Shown: piece after piece, positions 38,168 through 51,800 of the stretch | Layout of the letters: the number at the start of each line of letters is the position of its first letter | Numbering within the stretch: position 1 is the first letter of the stretch | DNA from: Blastocystis sp. Blastoise | Taxonomy: Eukaryota; Sar; Bigyra; Opalinata; Blastocystidae | Reading direction: 5' to 3' | DNA length: 64,000 bases | Assembly: GCA_039096225.1 (NCBI GenBank) | Contig: JBBPEB010000002.1 | Coordinates: 868,001 to 932,000, forward strand | The notes under the pieces: generated by a model | Told to the model about the DNA's origin: nothing | Databases searched by the model: none | The model's input: the letters and a program-made list of their open reading frames with translations, nothing else | Made by a program: the position numbers and the translations under genes

Positions 38168-39142
38168 TTTATATAACAATATAACAATATATATTACTTT
38201 GCCTTTATTGAGCCTATACGGTTAATAATAAATGGCGAAATAGTCGCGGGAATTAATCCTAATTTAGCCTGTATATATAAATAGTATATATATTAATAAT
38301 ATTTATATATAGAATACCATTAATAAATATTCTATATATATATATATATACTTCAGAGAACATAAACCATGAGGACTGAGTGACTACAGATAAATCACAT
38401 GAAGCGATTAATCCTAACCCTCCACCTAAAGCAGGTCCCTATATATATAATATATATATATATATATAAGAAAAATAATTATAATAATAGTGTATACATA
38501 TAAAAACATCATAATATATTAAATAAAGAATAAAAATAATTAAATATATATATATATAAGATAATAATAAAAGCTATATATATATATATATATACTTGAC
38601 ATAAACATAGAGTAGGAAAAGGAGAAGAATATAATAGATATAACATATGAGATAATCTATATGCATCTTCTTTATTCTCTTTATAGGTATATCTATAGAT
38701 TTAATAATATAATAGATAATATAGTATAGTATCTATATATAGCATATAGATATATTAATACAAACTAATATATATATATATATACTTTGCTGTTTGTTTC
38801 ATCCAATTTAAGTCGGCTCCAGCACTGAAATGAGTACCTTCACTTGATAATATTAATCCTCGAATATCTACATAAATATGAGAAATAAACATTGAAATCT
38901 ATTCATACAATAAAGAAGGATTCCAAAAATATATTAATAAGAGATATACTTTGATTAGCATGTAATAATTCAAATAGATCAGTTAAATCAGTGATAGTTT
39001 TATCTGTAAATGCATTCTTCTTTTCAGATCTTGTTAACACAATGTTAGCCATAAAATCATCAGTAATCTAAATGTTTATCTTGATAAAAAAAACAAATAC
39101 TGTTAATCGCGCATATTTTTTTGAAACTGTACTGACTGACAT
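37642..39142 (-). CDS. Enoyl-CoA hydratase/isomerase family, LiuC-like (methylglutaconyl-CoA hydratase)
   Basis: Exons from 39142 down to 37642 give about 265 residues. The start is MSVSTVSKKYARL, joined across a 33-nt intron (39068-39100) to TITDDFMANIVLTRSEKKNA; the inner ATG at MANIV would break the first strand of the crotonase fold. Key blocks are IRGLILSSEGTHFSAGADLN (oxyanion hole), QGPALGGGLGLIASCDLSVV, SEAKLGLIPATISPF (catalytic Glu region) and ARRYFITCEKINSEKAQNIG. FSAGADLNWM plus SExxLGLxPAxISP are features I associate with bacterial LiuC enzymes of leucine degradation. The substrate call is inference. No strong mitochondrial presequence is visible. Confidence 0.82.
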
Positions 39143-39326
39143 ACAGAATGGACTTAGTGTCCTTCTAGTAATGGAATGACAAAGAGAAAACATCACTTAA
39201 ATGAATAAATAGATGCAAAATAAGAAAACGTTGAAATTTTTTAAACTAGTTGAAACAATCTGAAAACAGGTTGTTCTTTTTTTATTAATTTAGCTTCATT
39301 TTTTATTATTTTTGAGAAGAATAACT
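39143..39326. promoter_or_regulatory. Short divergent promoter, crotonase and WBP11-like
   Basis: Only 184 bp separate the two start codons, so core promoters must overlap or abut. No motif is recognised. Confidence 0.5.
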
Positions 39327-40477
39327 ATGTCGAAAGGAAAGAATTCAAACCCTGCTGATCAGTATAGAAAAATGCAGAAGAAACGAGTATCTTTAGTGAT
39401 TCATTAGTATGTATTGTCGTAGGAAATCAAAAAATGTAAGATGCAAACGATGCAAAATAGAAAGCTTATGAATGAAGCAAGAGATCCTCATAAATTACGT
39501 GAACGTGTATACATTTTTATTCTTTTGTTTCTTTCAAATCATGTTTTTATTGAGTAATTATTTTTGTAGATTAAGAATTTAGATGAAGAAGAGAAAAAGG
39601 GTAGAATTACAGCTGAAATGAGACTGGAAAGAAAGAATGTATACTTTTTTAATTCGCTTTTATTATATATATATTTTTTGTATTTTTTAAAATTTTCTAG
39701 CTTAAGATTCAATTATCAAAAGTTATGGAAAAGGAAGAAGAACATGATCGATTAGAAAATGAAAGAAAAAGAAAAATATTAGAGTATTTTTTTCTATTCT
39801 CTTTTTTTAATATTTATTTGAAAAAATAATTTGTTTGTATATATAGAAAAGCTTTGAAAGAACCTCTAAATCAATTAGGTATATAATATATATTATATAA
39901 TATATAATATATATAATATATAATATATATAGATTCTTCTTCTTCTTCTATTCCTTCTTCTTCTTCTATTCCAGGAATGAATCCTTCCTATACACCTGTG
40001 AATGCAAATAATAGTTTTAATCTTCCTTATTGTGCTCCCTATGGTACATATATGTTTCCTACTAATTCTCTTCCTTATAACTATATGAATATACCTCCTC
40101 CTCCACCTCTTCCAGCCAATCAGATGCCAGCCGTTCACTCTCTAACCAATCAAATAATGACATCCTCAGAATCTGCTGTTAAATCATTAAATATAAAAAA
40201 ACAGAAAGAATCCGAAACATTTGATGGATTTGTATATATGATTATTTTAATATTATTCTTATTAATATTATATATATTATAGGATTCTTTTAGGAATAAT
40301 AATGATATAAAATCAGAAAATAAAGTATATTGATGTTATGTTTATTATATATATATATATATATTTATTTTTAGGATAATTCTTCAACAGAGATTTCAAG
40401 TATATATATAAATATAATTCTATATAAATATAATTCTATAGCCACATCAGTTACTCCATCAGTACCAACTGCTATTG

Positions 40478-40511
<34 letters not shown>

Positions 40512-41280
40512 TCACTCTTTTTGTTTATTTTAGTTTATTCTCTAGTCAACATAAATAAGTCTATTAATATATATATAGCCATTTTTACCATCAAAATCTA
40601 CAGTTTCAGTTCGTAAGCAAACAATTATTATAGCAGAGTCACCTATTGCAAAACCTACTTTTATTCCTACAAAGAAACCAGTAGTAACTCCATCCGTTAC
40701 AGTCCCTCTTCCTTCTGTTACAAATAACGTACAATCTGTACCTTCATCCAGTACAACAGAGACTAATTCATTGGATAATTCACAAAATTCTGTAACTGAG
40801 TCTAAACTGAAATCTTCTACATCTCCTTCTTCTTCTTCTCTATTCTCTATGCTTGGTAATTATGAAGAAGATGAAGATAGTAGCGATAGTGATGACAATA
40901 AAAATAATAATACTATTAATAAGGAAACAATATCTTCAAATTCCCCAGAAACACAATTATTTTCTACATTTCAATATGCACCTGGTCCCAAATTACGTAA
41001 ATTAGGTCCTATTGTTCCTGTTTCTACTCCTACTACTGGTAATAATAGTGATAATAATAATAATAGTAAAGATAATAAAGATAATGAAGATAATAATAAA
41101 GATAATAATAAAGTTAATGTACCAGGTATATTTTTGTCTATATTATTCATTTTTTTAATACTATTTTTATTAAATAACTATTCTATATGTAAAATCATTC
41201 TATTATGCAATATATATATATATATAGAAAAGGATTCAAATGAAGCATTTAATAAGTTTATGGCTGATCTTGGGTTTTAA
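39327..41280 (+). CDS. WBP11-like splicing factor (WW-binding protein 11 family)
   Basis: Many small exons give about 430 residues. The N-terminus is MSKGKNSNPADQYRKMQKKR, then EIKKCKMQTMQNRKLMNEAR, DPHKLRERIKNLDEEEKKG and a charged helix. This matches the WBP11/Npw38BP N-terminal domain (lysine-rich, P-x-D-AYRK, then D-P-x-x-L). A central Pro-rich region carries PPPPPLP (40095-40120), a WW-domain ligand. Acidic EEDEDSSDSDD (near 40870) and QYAPGPKLRKLGPIVPV (near 40990) follow. The tail EAFNKFMADLGF resembles the C-terminal motif of the family. WBP11 acts in pre-mRNA splicing with PQBP1. The first intron is 36 nt (39387-39422). Confidence 0.72.
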
Positions 41281-41720
41281 ACATTATTCTAAATCTCTAT
41301 ATATATATATATATATATTTATTTATCTTTTATAATAGATATCTTATTTGTTAAATAACAAATTATATGGTTCTTGAATGATAATAAAAATCTCTATAAA
41401 TAATAATAATTAGAATACTTTATATATTTCTAGATATTACTAATGAATTAAATACATATGAATTCATAGTGTTTACTACAAAACTTAAAAACAACTAAAC
41501 AATTATCTTGTTGAATATTAATAAAAAAAGTCTATATACTCAATCAAAAGACTTCATATATGGATAATAAATAAAAAAAAATTAAATAAAGAAACCAAAA
41601 AAAAAAAAGAAGGAGAAGAAAATTTTATATAATACAATAAACTACAAAATTAGAAAAAGAAATATAATAAAATGTATTTTATAAAACTGAAATAATTTAA
41701 TAATAGAATGATCTATTTGT
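41281..41720. other. Convergent intergenic region, no gene seen
   Basis: AT-rich 3' flanks of the WBP11-like and MetAP genes, with no further feature. Confidence 0.5.
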
Positions 41721-42001
41721 TTATCGTTGGAACATATTTTTATCAAAAGGAAGAAGTTCAGTAGGTGTTTGGGAATAGTATTTCGGTGACGCAGTTAATA
41801 CTTCACAACCATGTTTAGTAACAAGAAGAGTATGTTCAAATTGTGCACTTCTCTTACCATCCGTAGTAGATACAGTCCAATTATCAGGCCATTGCATATC
41901 ATTAGAATTACCTTCATTAACCATAGGTTCAATAGTAAATGTCATTCCTTCTTTAATTACACCATAAGTCTTATTATCTATATAATAAAAATAAAAATAA
42001 A

Positions 42002-42050
<49 letters not shown>

Positions 42051-43406
42051 TATATATATATACTTCTAAAGTGTTGAATAGTAGGATTACAATGAAATAA
42101 ACGTCCAATTCCATGTCCACAATAATGTTTATCCACTTTAAACCCTGTAGGATCTATGATATCACTGATATAATTACCTATATCCTTTGCCTTCATACCT
42201 GGCTTAACTATATATATATATAATAAATATAATAGAATACATATAATAATAAATATAATAAATATAATAAATATAATAAATATAATAAATAAAATAAATA
42301 TAATAATTATAAAATATAATAAATAAAATATAGAATACATATAAATATACCTTTACTAATAGCATATCGAAGACTTTCATAAGTAGCTTCAACAAGTTTA
42401 ATAGAAGTTTCATCCACGTTTCCTACAAAATAAGTTTCATTAACATCTCCATGAAATCCATCTTTATATATAGTAACATCTAAATTAACGATATCCCCAT
42501 CTTCTAAAGGTCTTGAATCAGGTATACCGTGACATACTATCTCATTTACGGAACTATATATTGATATATATATAATATTAAGGGATTCAATTATATTGAG
42601 AAATAAGATGTAAAAGAATAAAAACAAAATTTAAAAAAATAGAATAATAAATATAAAAAAAAATATAATAAATTTACAAATAAACAAAAAAAAAACTTAC
42701 ACACAGACACTTTTGGGGAATAAATAATAATTTAATGGAGAAGGGTATACTTTACGTTGCATGCATGCTTCATGAACAATTATATCTAATTCTTCACCTG
42801 TTACACCTACTTTTACATGTTCTCCAGCTATATCTAAGACTTCACGAGCTACCTATATAGATATATATACATAGAATAATATAAATAAAATAAATGAAGA
42901 ATACTGAATATTATTAATTATAAAATAAATACTCTGCAAGCTTCTCTCATTCCTTCAATTTGCTTTTCATTTTTAATTTCAATGGCAAATCTATTTTCAG
43001 TCTCTTCACATAAAGAACTACCATCCTCTATAAATTACAAAATAAAAAAAAAAAACAATAAAAATAGATTTCATTCAGTAAAAAATATAAAAAAGAAGAA
43101 AATCATTATTCAATAGATACTTTTATCAGCGTAATCTGGACGTTCAATATCTTCATCAACAGGTCGTATAGGAGAAATCTTACCTGGTCTGATATCTCCA
43201 GCAAATTTAAAATTATGAAACATTGGATCTAAAGACTTCATTCTCTTATATTCTTCTACTTCATGGATAATTTTATGAGTCTTCCAAGCTTTAGAAAAAC
43301 ATTCCTTACTACAAAAATAGGCAGCAGGTAACTCTAATTTGAGACAAGTAGGACACTGAAGCTTACTCTCTTTTCCACAACCAGGAAATGAACAAATATG
43401 TGACAT
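41721..43406 (-). CDS. MAP1: Methionine aminopeptidase type 1
   Basis: About 375 residues from several exons; the enzyme removes initiator Met from nascent proteins at the ribosome. The N-terminal C6H2 zinc finger is complete ([17 protein letters not shown] near the start, then YFCSKECF and HKIIH). The catalytic domain begins [17 protein letters not shown]. Metal ligands are visible: Asp in [10 protein letters not shown] and in [10 protein letters not shown], His in [11 protein letters not shown], Glu in FTIEPMVN and Glu in QFEHTLLVT. The C-terminus is [11 protein letters not shown]. Length and domain order are normal for eukaryotic cytosolic MetAP1. Introns are short, one with an (AAT)n run (42000-42050). 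Confidence 0.95.
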
Positions 43407-44063
43407 TACTTATATATATATTATATTAAATAAAAATAAAAATTAATTAAAAACGGGTATTCTTTTTCTGCGGGCAGTTGTTATTCCAAAACGGAAATTG
43501 CTAAATTGAGAAATATCTGTGAATATTTTGGTTTTTATAGGTTAAGTTCTCATTTTACCGTTATTCACGTATATTCGATAAATTAATTTTATAAAAAAAT
43601 GACATTTTTGAGGCATTAGAAGAATATAAAAAATATATTAAAGCTTAGGTTGAGTAATCAAGTCTTGGTGGTTAAATATTTTGATTCTTTCATCAATAAG
43701 AAAGTAATTATTATGAAAACAAATTATAATTATGATTCAAATAGTTTTTTACTATTGAAGAATAGTTGACAAAGAGAACTAATGATAGAAAAAAAGAATA
43801 TGAAATATATATCATACAAATTGTGCAAGAAAAGATAAATGATAAGAAAACGAGAGAATACCGATGAATATCGACTAATTGTGGGAATAAGAACAAATGG
43901 TCCTTGTTATTCTAGTTTTTTAATGATTTTTCGAAGGGAGAAACTTTCTGAGAACAATGTGATGATGAAACTATGATCTTTTTCTGATAAATAATTATTT
44001 TCATTTTGGCTTCATTGCCGTTGATTTTCTTTTGGTTTATAAGGCCTACAGAACTAGAAAAAA
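43407..44063. promoter_or_regulatory. Divergent promoter region, MetAP1 and choline kinase
   Basis: A 657-bp gap between divergent starts. GC-richer patches lie near the MetAP side (ctgcgggcag, about 43470). No ORF is credible. Confidence 0.4.
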
Positions 44064-46354
<2,291 letters not shown>

Positions 46355-47407
46355 TATATCATTCATTTTTATATTCTATTTCTTTAATTTCTTTATAGTT
46401 TAATTATTTTCAATATCATTTCGTTTATTTCTTATTTCATACATATACTACTTTTTTAATTGTTACCTCTTCTTTTCTCTACTTGTTTTATCATATATTT
46501 ACTTTATATCATTATCATTAAGATAGATTATATTTATTTTTAATTCACTTGTTATATATATATATACACGTTATATGAGTTATTATTTTTGTTTGAGAGT
46601 GTATATACATATATATATATATATTTAATATTAATATTTTATTCTCATTTGAATTGGCTTTTATATATGATTTATCTTGGTATTTGTGAATGAAAATAAT
46701 ATACAGTAATATATACATAGATTCATGTGTTTTGTTGTATTTCAAATTATATTTAAACATTATTATTCATTCATTTTGATACAATGATTGTGTTTAGATG
46801 TCTATATAAATAAAAGTGACTTATATATTGTATCAAATATTTTTTTATTTAAAAGTAAGAATATATTTTTATATATAAACAATTATATTAGTACTCAATT
46901 ATTAATTAAACAGTGAAAAGGGATTAAATGAAAATTATTTATTCTATATTTCTTTGTAATGAAAACATATTTTTATCATATATAATACATAGAAAACTAT
47001 AGAATAGAAATGATTAATTCAATACTAAAATTAATATTTTCTTTTGCATCCATTTCTTATAACATTATATGAATTCTATCTTAGTATGCTTTATTTAATG
47101 ATAATGATTATTCTATTAAATTTTCATTCGATTGACATTTATATATATATACGATATTAATTTTTCTATTTTTTCTTTTTCTATATAGACAGTATAATAG
47201 AATATTCCTATCCTAGATCATTTTCATTCATTCCTTTGATTTATTCTTATCAGTAATATACGAATTATCATACACTAATATATTTATATGTTATTACAAA
47301 ACAATAAATAAATATAATATAAGATATAAAATAACTTTAAAATGAATAAATTATCTATAATTTTAAATAATAAATATCTTTGTTTCTTTCTATTTTATAA
47401 TTCCTTT
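46355..47407. other. Convergent intergenic region, no gene seen
   Basis: About 1 kb of very AT-rich sequence between facing 3' ends. ORFs are TA-repeat artefacts. Confidence 0.5.
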
Positions 47408-48112
47408 TTACTTTTCAGTACCTCCAGCTAACATATCTTTTGCTTGATTGATTTTAGAAGCAATAAAAGGACTACCTCCCTTATCAGGGTGATTCTTTAA
47501 TAATAATCGCTTATAAGCAGCTTGAATTCTTTGAGGAGTTGCATTCACTCTATTTATTGTGTAGACTTATTATATATTGTTTTTAATAAATTAAAATAGG
47601 AATTAATTTAATAAAAATATAATAAAAATAGAATAAAAATAGAATAAAAATAGAATAAAAATAGAATAAAAAACAAATAAATATAAAAAATAAACTACAT
47701 ACCGAACGCCAAGAATAAGAGCTGCTTCACGTTTGGTCATATTATCTTCAAAACCACCTTCATAAAATTTAGAAAAAGCTAACGATGATTTTCCATCAGT
47801 TCTATTCTTATAACTATCAGCAGCAAGAATGAAATATCTAGCAACTAAGGCACCACCTGCTACAGCAAGACCAGCTACAAGAAATATACTATCTTGTGGT
47901 TTTGTCATGTGATAGGACCTTGTCTATGGATTTAATGAAATGTAAGTGATATAAATATGATGCAAATCATATGTTAATAATGAAATAAATTGAAGAATAG
48001 CGAAGTATACAGATTGGAAGGTATTCATTACAGGTGAAACAGCAGGAACTGTTCTTGTGAATAGAGATTTTGCTAATAGAGGTGTTGTAGATAATGCTAG
48101 TCTGGAAAACAT
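47408..48112 (-). CDS. PAM18: Mitochondrial import motor J-protein Pam18/Tim14
   Basis: About 150 residues. Exon 1 (48014-48112) encodes MFSRLALSTTPLLAKSLFTR and VPAVSPVMNTFQS, an Arg-containing, acid-free presequence. It splices into TRSYHMTKPQDSIFLVAGLA, then a single transmembrane helix (LVAGLAVAGGALVARYFI), SSLAFSKFYEGGFEDNMT, and the J domain with KREAALILGV, RVNATPQRIQAAYKRLLL and NHPDKGGSP (HPD intact). The family stimulates mtHsp70 at the TIM23 translocon. The inner ATG at MTKPQD alone would also give a plausible Pam18, but the upstream exon joins in frame and looks like a targeting signal. Confidence 0.88.
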
Positions 48113-48395
48113 GTCTATATATTCAACAATGACCAGAGAATCGATAGAAACGAAAAATGAAATGGAAAAACGAGAAAACCGTTGGGATTTTCTAAAATGG
48201 AAAAAATGGGAAAAAAGTGGAAAACGAGATACTATTCCTTTGCGATTTGCTAGCAAGTTTCTTTAAAAAACAAGAAAGATAGAAAAGGAAAAAGGAATCA
48301 ACGATGCTTGTTGACAATTGTTCGCTTAGGAAACCAGCTCTTCTTTTTCTATTTCATTTCTAAATCCATTATTTCCGAATTGATTCTATTAAGCG
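48113..48395. promoter_or_regulatory. Divergent promoter shared by PAM18 and NFS1
   Basis: The start codons of two mitochondrial genes lie 283 bp apart. The segment 48158-48226 contains three or four TGGAAAA-type copies (atggaaaaacgag, atggaaaaaatgg, gtggaaaacgag) and is GC-richer than other spacers. Co-regulation is inference. Confidence 0.5.
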
Positions 48396-49478
48396 ATGAA
48401 TACTTCATTGATTTTATTAAAAAACAGTTCTTTGCGTAGCTTGAGTGTTTTGAAAACAAGTTCTTCATTGATTTCAAAGAGATTTATGTCGTGTATGTTA
48501 GAAAATGAAGATGCTCCCGTTCAAAAATCAGAGAATCCATTGACTAGAGTTCCAGCTGTTCATTATGATTTATCAAATATCATATATATGGATTCTGGTG
48601 TATATGTCAATTTTTATTTAATTCTTATTTTGATTCTTTTATTGATTTTAATAATGATGAATTGTTCTCTGTATTTATTCTAGGCAACAACAAGAATGGA
48701 CCCTAGAGTATTAGATACAATGCTTCCGTATTTTTGTGAAAATTATGGAAACCCTCATTCTCGTACACATGCATATGGTTGGAATGCTGATGCAGCTGTA
48801 GAGAATGCTAGAGAACAAATAGCTGATGTTATTGGTGCTTCTTCTAAAGAAATTATATTTACTTCTGGTGCTACAGAATGTAATAATTTGGCTGTTAAAG
48901 GTGTAGCTCAATTTTATAAAGAAAAAAATCATGTTATTACTAGTCAAATTGTAAATTTTTTTATTTATTATGTTTTTTTTTTATTTTTATTTTATTATTT
49001 ATTATTTTTATTATATAATAAATAATAAATATAGGAGCATAAGTGTGTATTAGATAGTTGTAGATGGTTAGAACAATGTGGCTATAAAGTGACTTATTTA
49101 CCTGTAAAGAAGAATGGATTAATTGATTTAAAAGAATTAGAAAATGCTATTACTCCAAGTACTAGTTTAGTTAGTATAATGGGTGTTAATAATGAAATTG
49201 GAGTGAAACAAGATTTAAAATCTATTGGTAATATATGCAGAAAACATAAAGTATTCTTTCATACCGATTGTGCTCAACTGGTTGGAAAATTACCTATTAA
49301 TGTCGATGAATGTAATATCGATTTAATGTCTATGAGTGGTCATAAAGTATATGGACCCAAAGGAGTTGGTGCCTTATATGTACGCCGAAAGCCTCGTGTC
49401 CGTTTAGTTCCGTTAATGTCCGGTGGGGGTCAAGAAAGGGGTCTTCGAAGTGGTACTCTACCTACACCTCTTTGTGTA

Positions 49479-49510
<32 letters not shown>

Positions 49511-49532
49511 TTATTATTATTATGATTAATAC

Positions 49533-49570
<38 letters not shown>

Positions 49571-50263
49571 CTTATTATTATACTTATATAATTATTATTA
49601 TTATTATTATTCTATATAGGGTATGGGTCGTGCTTTTGAGTTATGTAAATTAGATATGGAAGAAGATTTAAAACGTATTACGTCACTTAGTAATTATTTT
49701 ATTGATACTATTATGAAGAATTTAACTCACGTGATATTGAATGGTGACCGTACATCTCGTTATCCTGGTATCGTCAATCTATCCTTTGCTTGTGTTGAAG
49801 GTGAATCTCTTATTATGTCTATGAAGAATTTAGCTGTAAGTAGTGGTAGTGCCTGTACTAGGTATATATATAATAATAATAATAATAATAGTAATAATAC
49901 TTTCTATATCTAAACAATAATAATACCCTCTATTCAATTCTATTAACTATTACTATATCTATATATAGTGCTTCTTTAGAGCCATCTTATGTATTAAGAG
50001 CATTAGGAGTAAATGATGATTTGGCACATACAAGTATAAGATTCGGTATACATCGATTTACTACAAAAGAAGATATAGATAAAGCTTGTGATATGATTAT
50101 TAAAGTATATATATATTATAATGTTATTTCTATATATTATTATCATTATAATCATAATAATATATATATATAGAGTGTGAATCACCTTCGAGAGATCAGT
50201 CCCCTTTGGGAAATGTTACAAGAAGGAATTGATATGTCTACTATCAAATGGTCAAATCTATAA
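48396..50263 (+). CDS. NFS1: Mitochondrial cysteine desulfurase NFS1
   Basis: Six exons give about 460 residues. This PLP enzyme takes sulfur from cysteine for Fe-S cluster assembly and tRNA thiolation. The N-terminus ([20 protein letters not shown] and SKRFM) is a mitochondrial presequence. Core blocks are [76 protein letters not shown] with the PLP lysine, [13 protein letters not shown], and [16 protein letters not shown] with the active-site Cys, the latter split by an intron. The C-terminus STIKWSNL differs from the usual IxWxxH ending. The exon joins are all in frame. Confidence 0.96.
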
Positions 50264-50526
50264 ATATAATATAATTATATATATTCATCTTTATTTTTCA
50301 TTTTTCTATTTTTATTCATTATTTTAAATGATTTCACTATTTATTCTTCTAAAAGTTATCTATTTAAAACAAAATGTTAATTTTTTTTATAATGAGTTCT
50401 CTTCTTATTCTATATCAGTTATATGTATAATATTAAAAGAATTCTTTTTTTAACTAAAAAAATAAAATAACATACAACACAAAATATATATGTATATATT
50501 TAATTATAAAAAAAAATTGAATTCAT
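50264..50526. other. Convergent spacer, NFS1 and TRM112
   Basis: A 263-bp AT-rich 3' to 3' spacer with no gene. Confidence 0.5.
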
Positions 50527-51048
50527 TTAAACTTCATCTTCATTAAGTAACATATTGGGTATGCCTTCTTCTATAGGATATTCACGATGGCAATGAGCAC
50601 AAATTAATTTTCCACTTATAATATCAACTTCATTAATAGCATGATGAATTCCTTTAAGAATTTCTTCGTTATCTAAATCAGTAGGTTTCTCTTGAGGAAT
50701 CTGAATACCAATCTATGTATAATATATATAATATATAATGATATGTAATATAAAAATATCATAATAAAATAATTTCTTAAAGAACAAGAATAAAACGAGA
50801 TTAACATATATATATACAGAAGAAGCTCCTTGATATAAAGCATCCCAATCTAATTTGTTCATAATATGTTTAATAAATTCAGGATTCATTTCCTCTTCTC
50901 TGATCACAAGTCCTTCAGGAGTTGTTTCAATGATTAATGGAAAATTCTTTGTTTCATCAGGTTGTTGACCCTCTTCAGGTTCAAGACCTACTGTGGCAAC
51001 ACAATTTTTTACAGTACACATCAAGAAATTATGGGTTATGAGTCTCAT
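50527..51048 (-). CDS. TRM112: TRM112, activator subunit of methyltransferases
   Basis: Two exons give about 135 residues. Trm112 is a zinc-binding hub that activates Trm9, Trm11, Mtq2 and Bud23 for tRNA, release-factor and rRNA methylation. The N-terminus MRLITHNFLMCTVKNC is diagnostic, followed by FPLIIET, EEEMNPEFIKHIMNKLDWDA (helical insert), and the second zinc pair SGKLICAHCHREYPIEEGIP, then NMLLNEDEV. The four Cys of the zinc site (CTVKNC and CAHC) are in place. The upstream in-frame extension of the reading frame (to 51246) is rejected because MRLIT is the conserved start. Confidence 0.95.
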
Positions 51049-51800
51049 AGCGCTTCCTTTAATAGATAAACAAATAAATAATGTTTTCTTTCTTTTTTTA
51101 TGAATACTTTTAAAAACCACGAATAAATGAATTTTTTGACTGGAAAATTGAAATAAAACGTTTGTCAGAAATATTTTTTTTAAAAAGAATGAAAATAAAT
51201 TTTTCCGTGAGTATTTTGGTGTTTGACACACAAAAATTATAAACATTCTTGAGAAAGAATAAATGTTCTTTTATCTCTAATATTGAACGATTTATATCTT
51301 CAAAAATATGAAATACGATTTATTATACATCAATCATTATTAAAAAATAAAATTACACACTTTCACTCACATAAATGTGTGAGTTATACAAAATAAATAC
51401 GTATTTTAAATCAAATTCTAGTTCTATATTAATAAGAAGAACATTCAAGAAACAGAAACTACTTATTAACTAATCCTAACATGAATAAAATGAGTAATTG
51501 AATGACTAGAGAATTTAAACATAAATAGAAACACACAAATGCGATATCCATGAGAATACGTTATTTCATGGTGAGAATCTTCAATTTTTCATGGGTTACG
51601 AAAAAGACTATATTTTTGTTTCCATTTGTTTTATTACTTAACGTATTTCTACATTACATTTGTCTTTTACTGGTATTTTATTTATGATTTCATTTCTAAA
51701 TTATCTCTTCTATCTTAATCTAGGCTGTTTTCCAAATATATTCAAAGTAGTTAGAATATTATAATTATCTTTCCTTCTTCGTTGAATCTTCAATAATAAA
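51049..51800. promoter_or_regulatory. Divergent region upstream of TRM112 and the Ser/Pro-rich gene
   Basis: 752 bp without credible ORFs. A small hairpin, ACTCACA/TGTGAGT, lies near 51365-51385. No other motif is clear. Confidence 0.35.

Noticed and set aside
39893-40138. Arg-rich antisense ORF opposite the WBP11-like gene
   Set aside because: It reads the complement of Ser- and Pro-codon runs, and the sense strand has the conserved family N-terminus and PPPPPLP.
50713-51246. Upstream extension of TRM112 beyond MRLITHN
   Set aside because: The extension is Phe/Lys-rich noise and the family starts at the conserved MRLIT.
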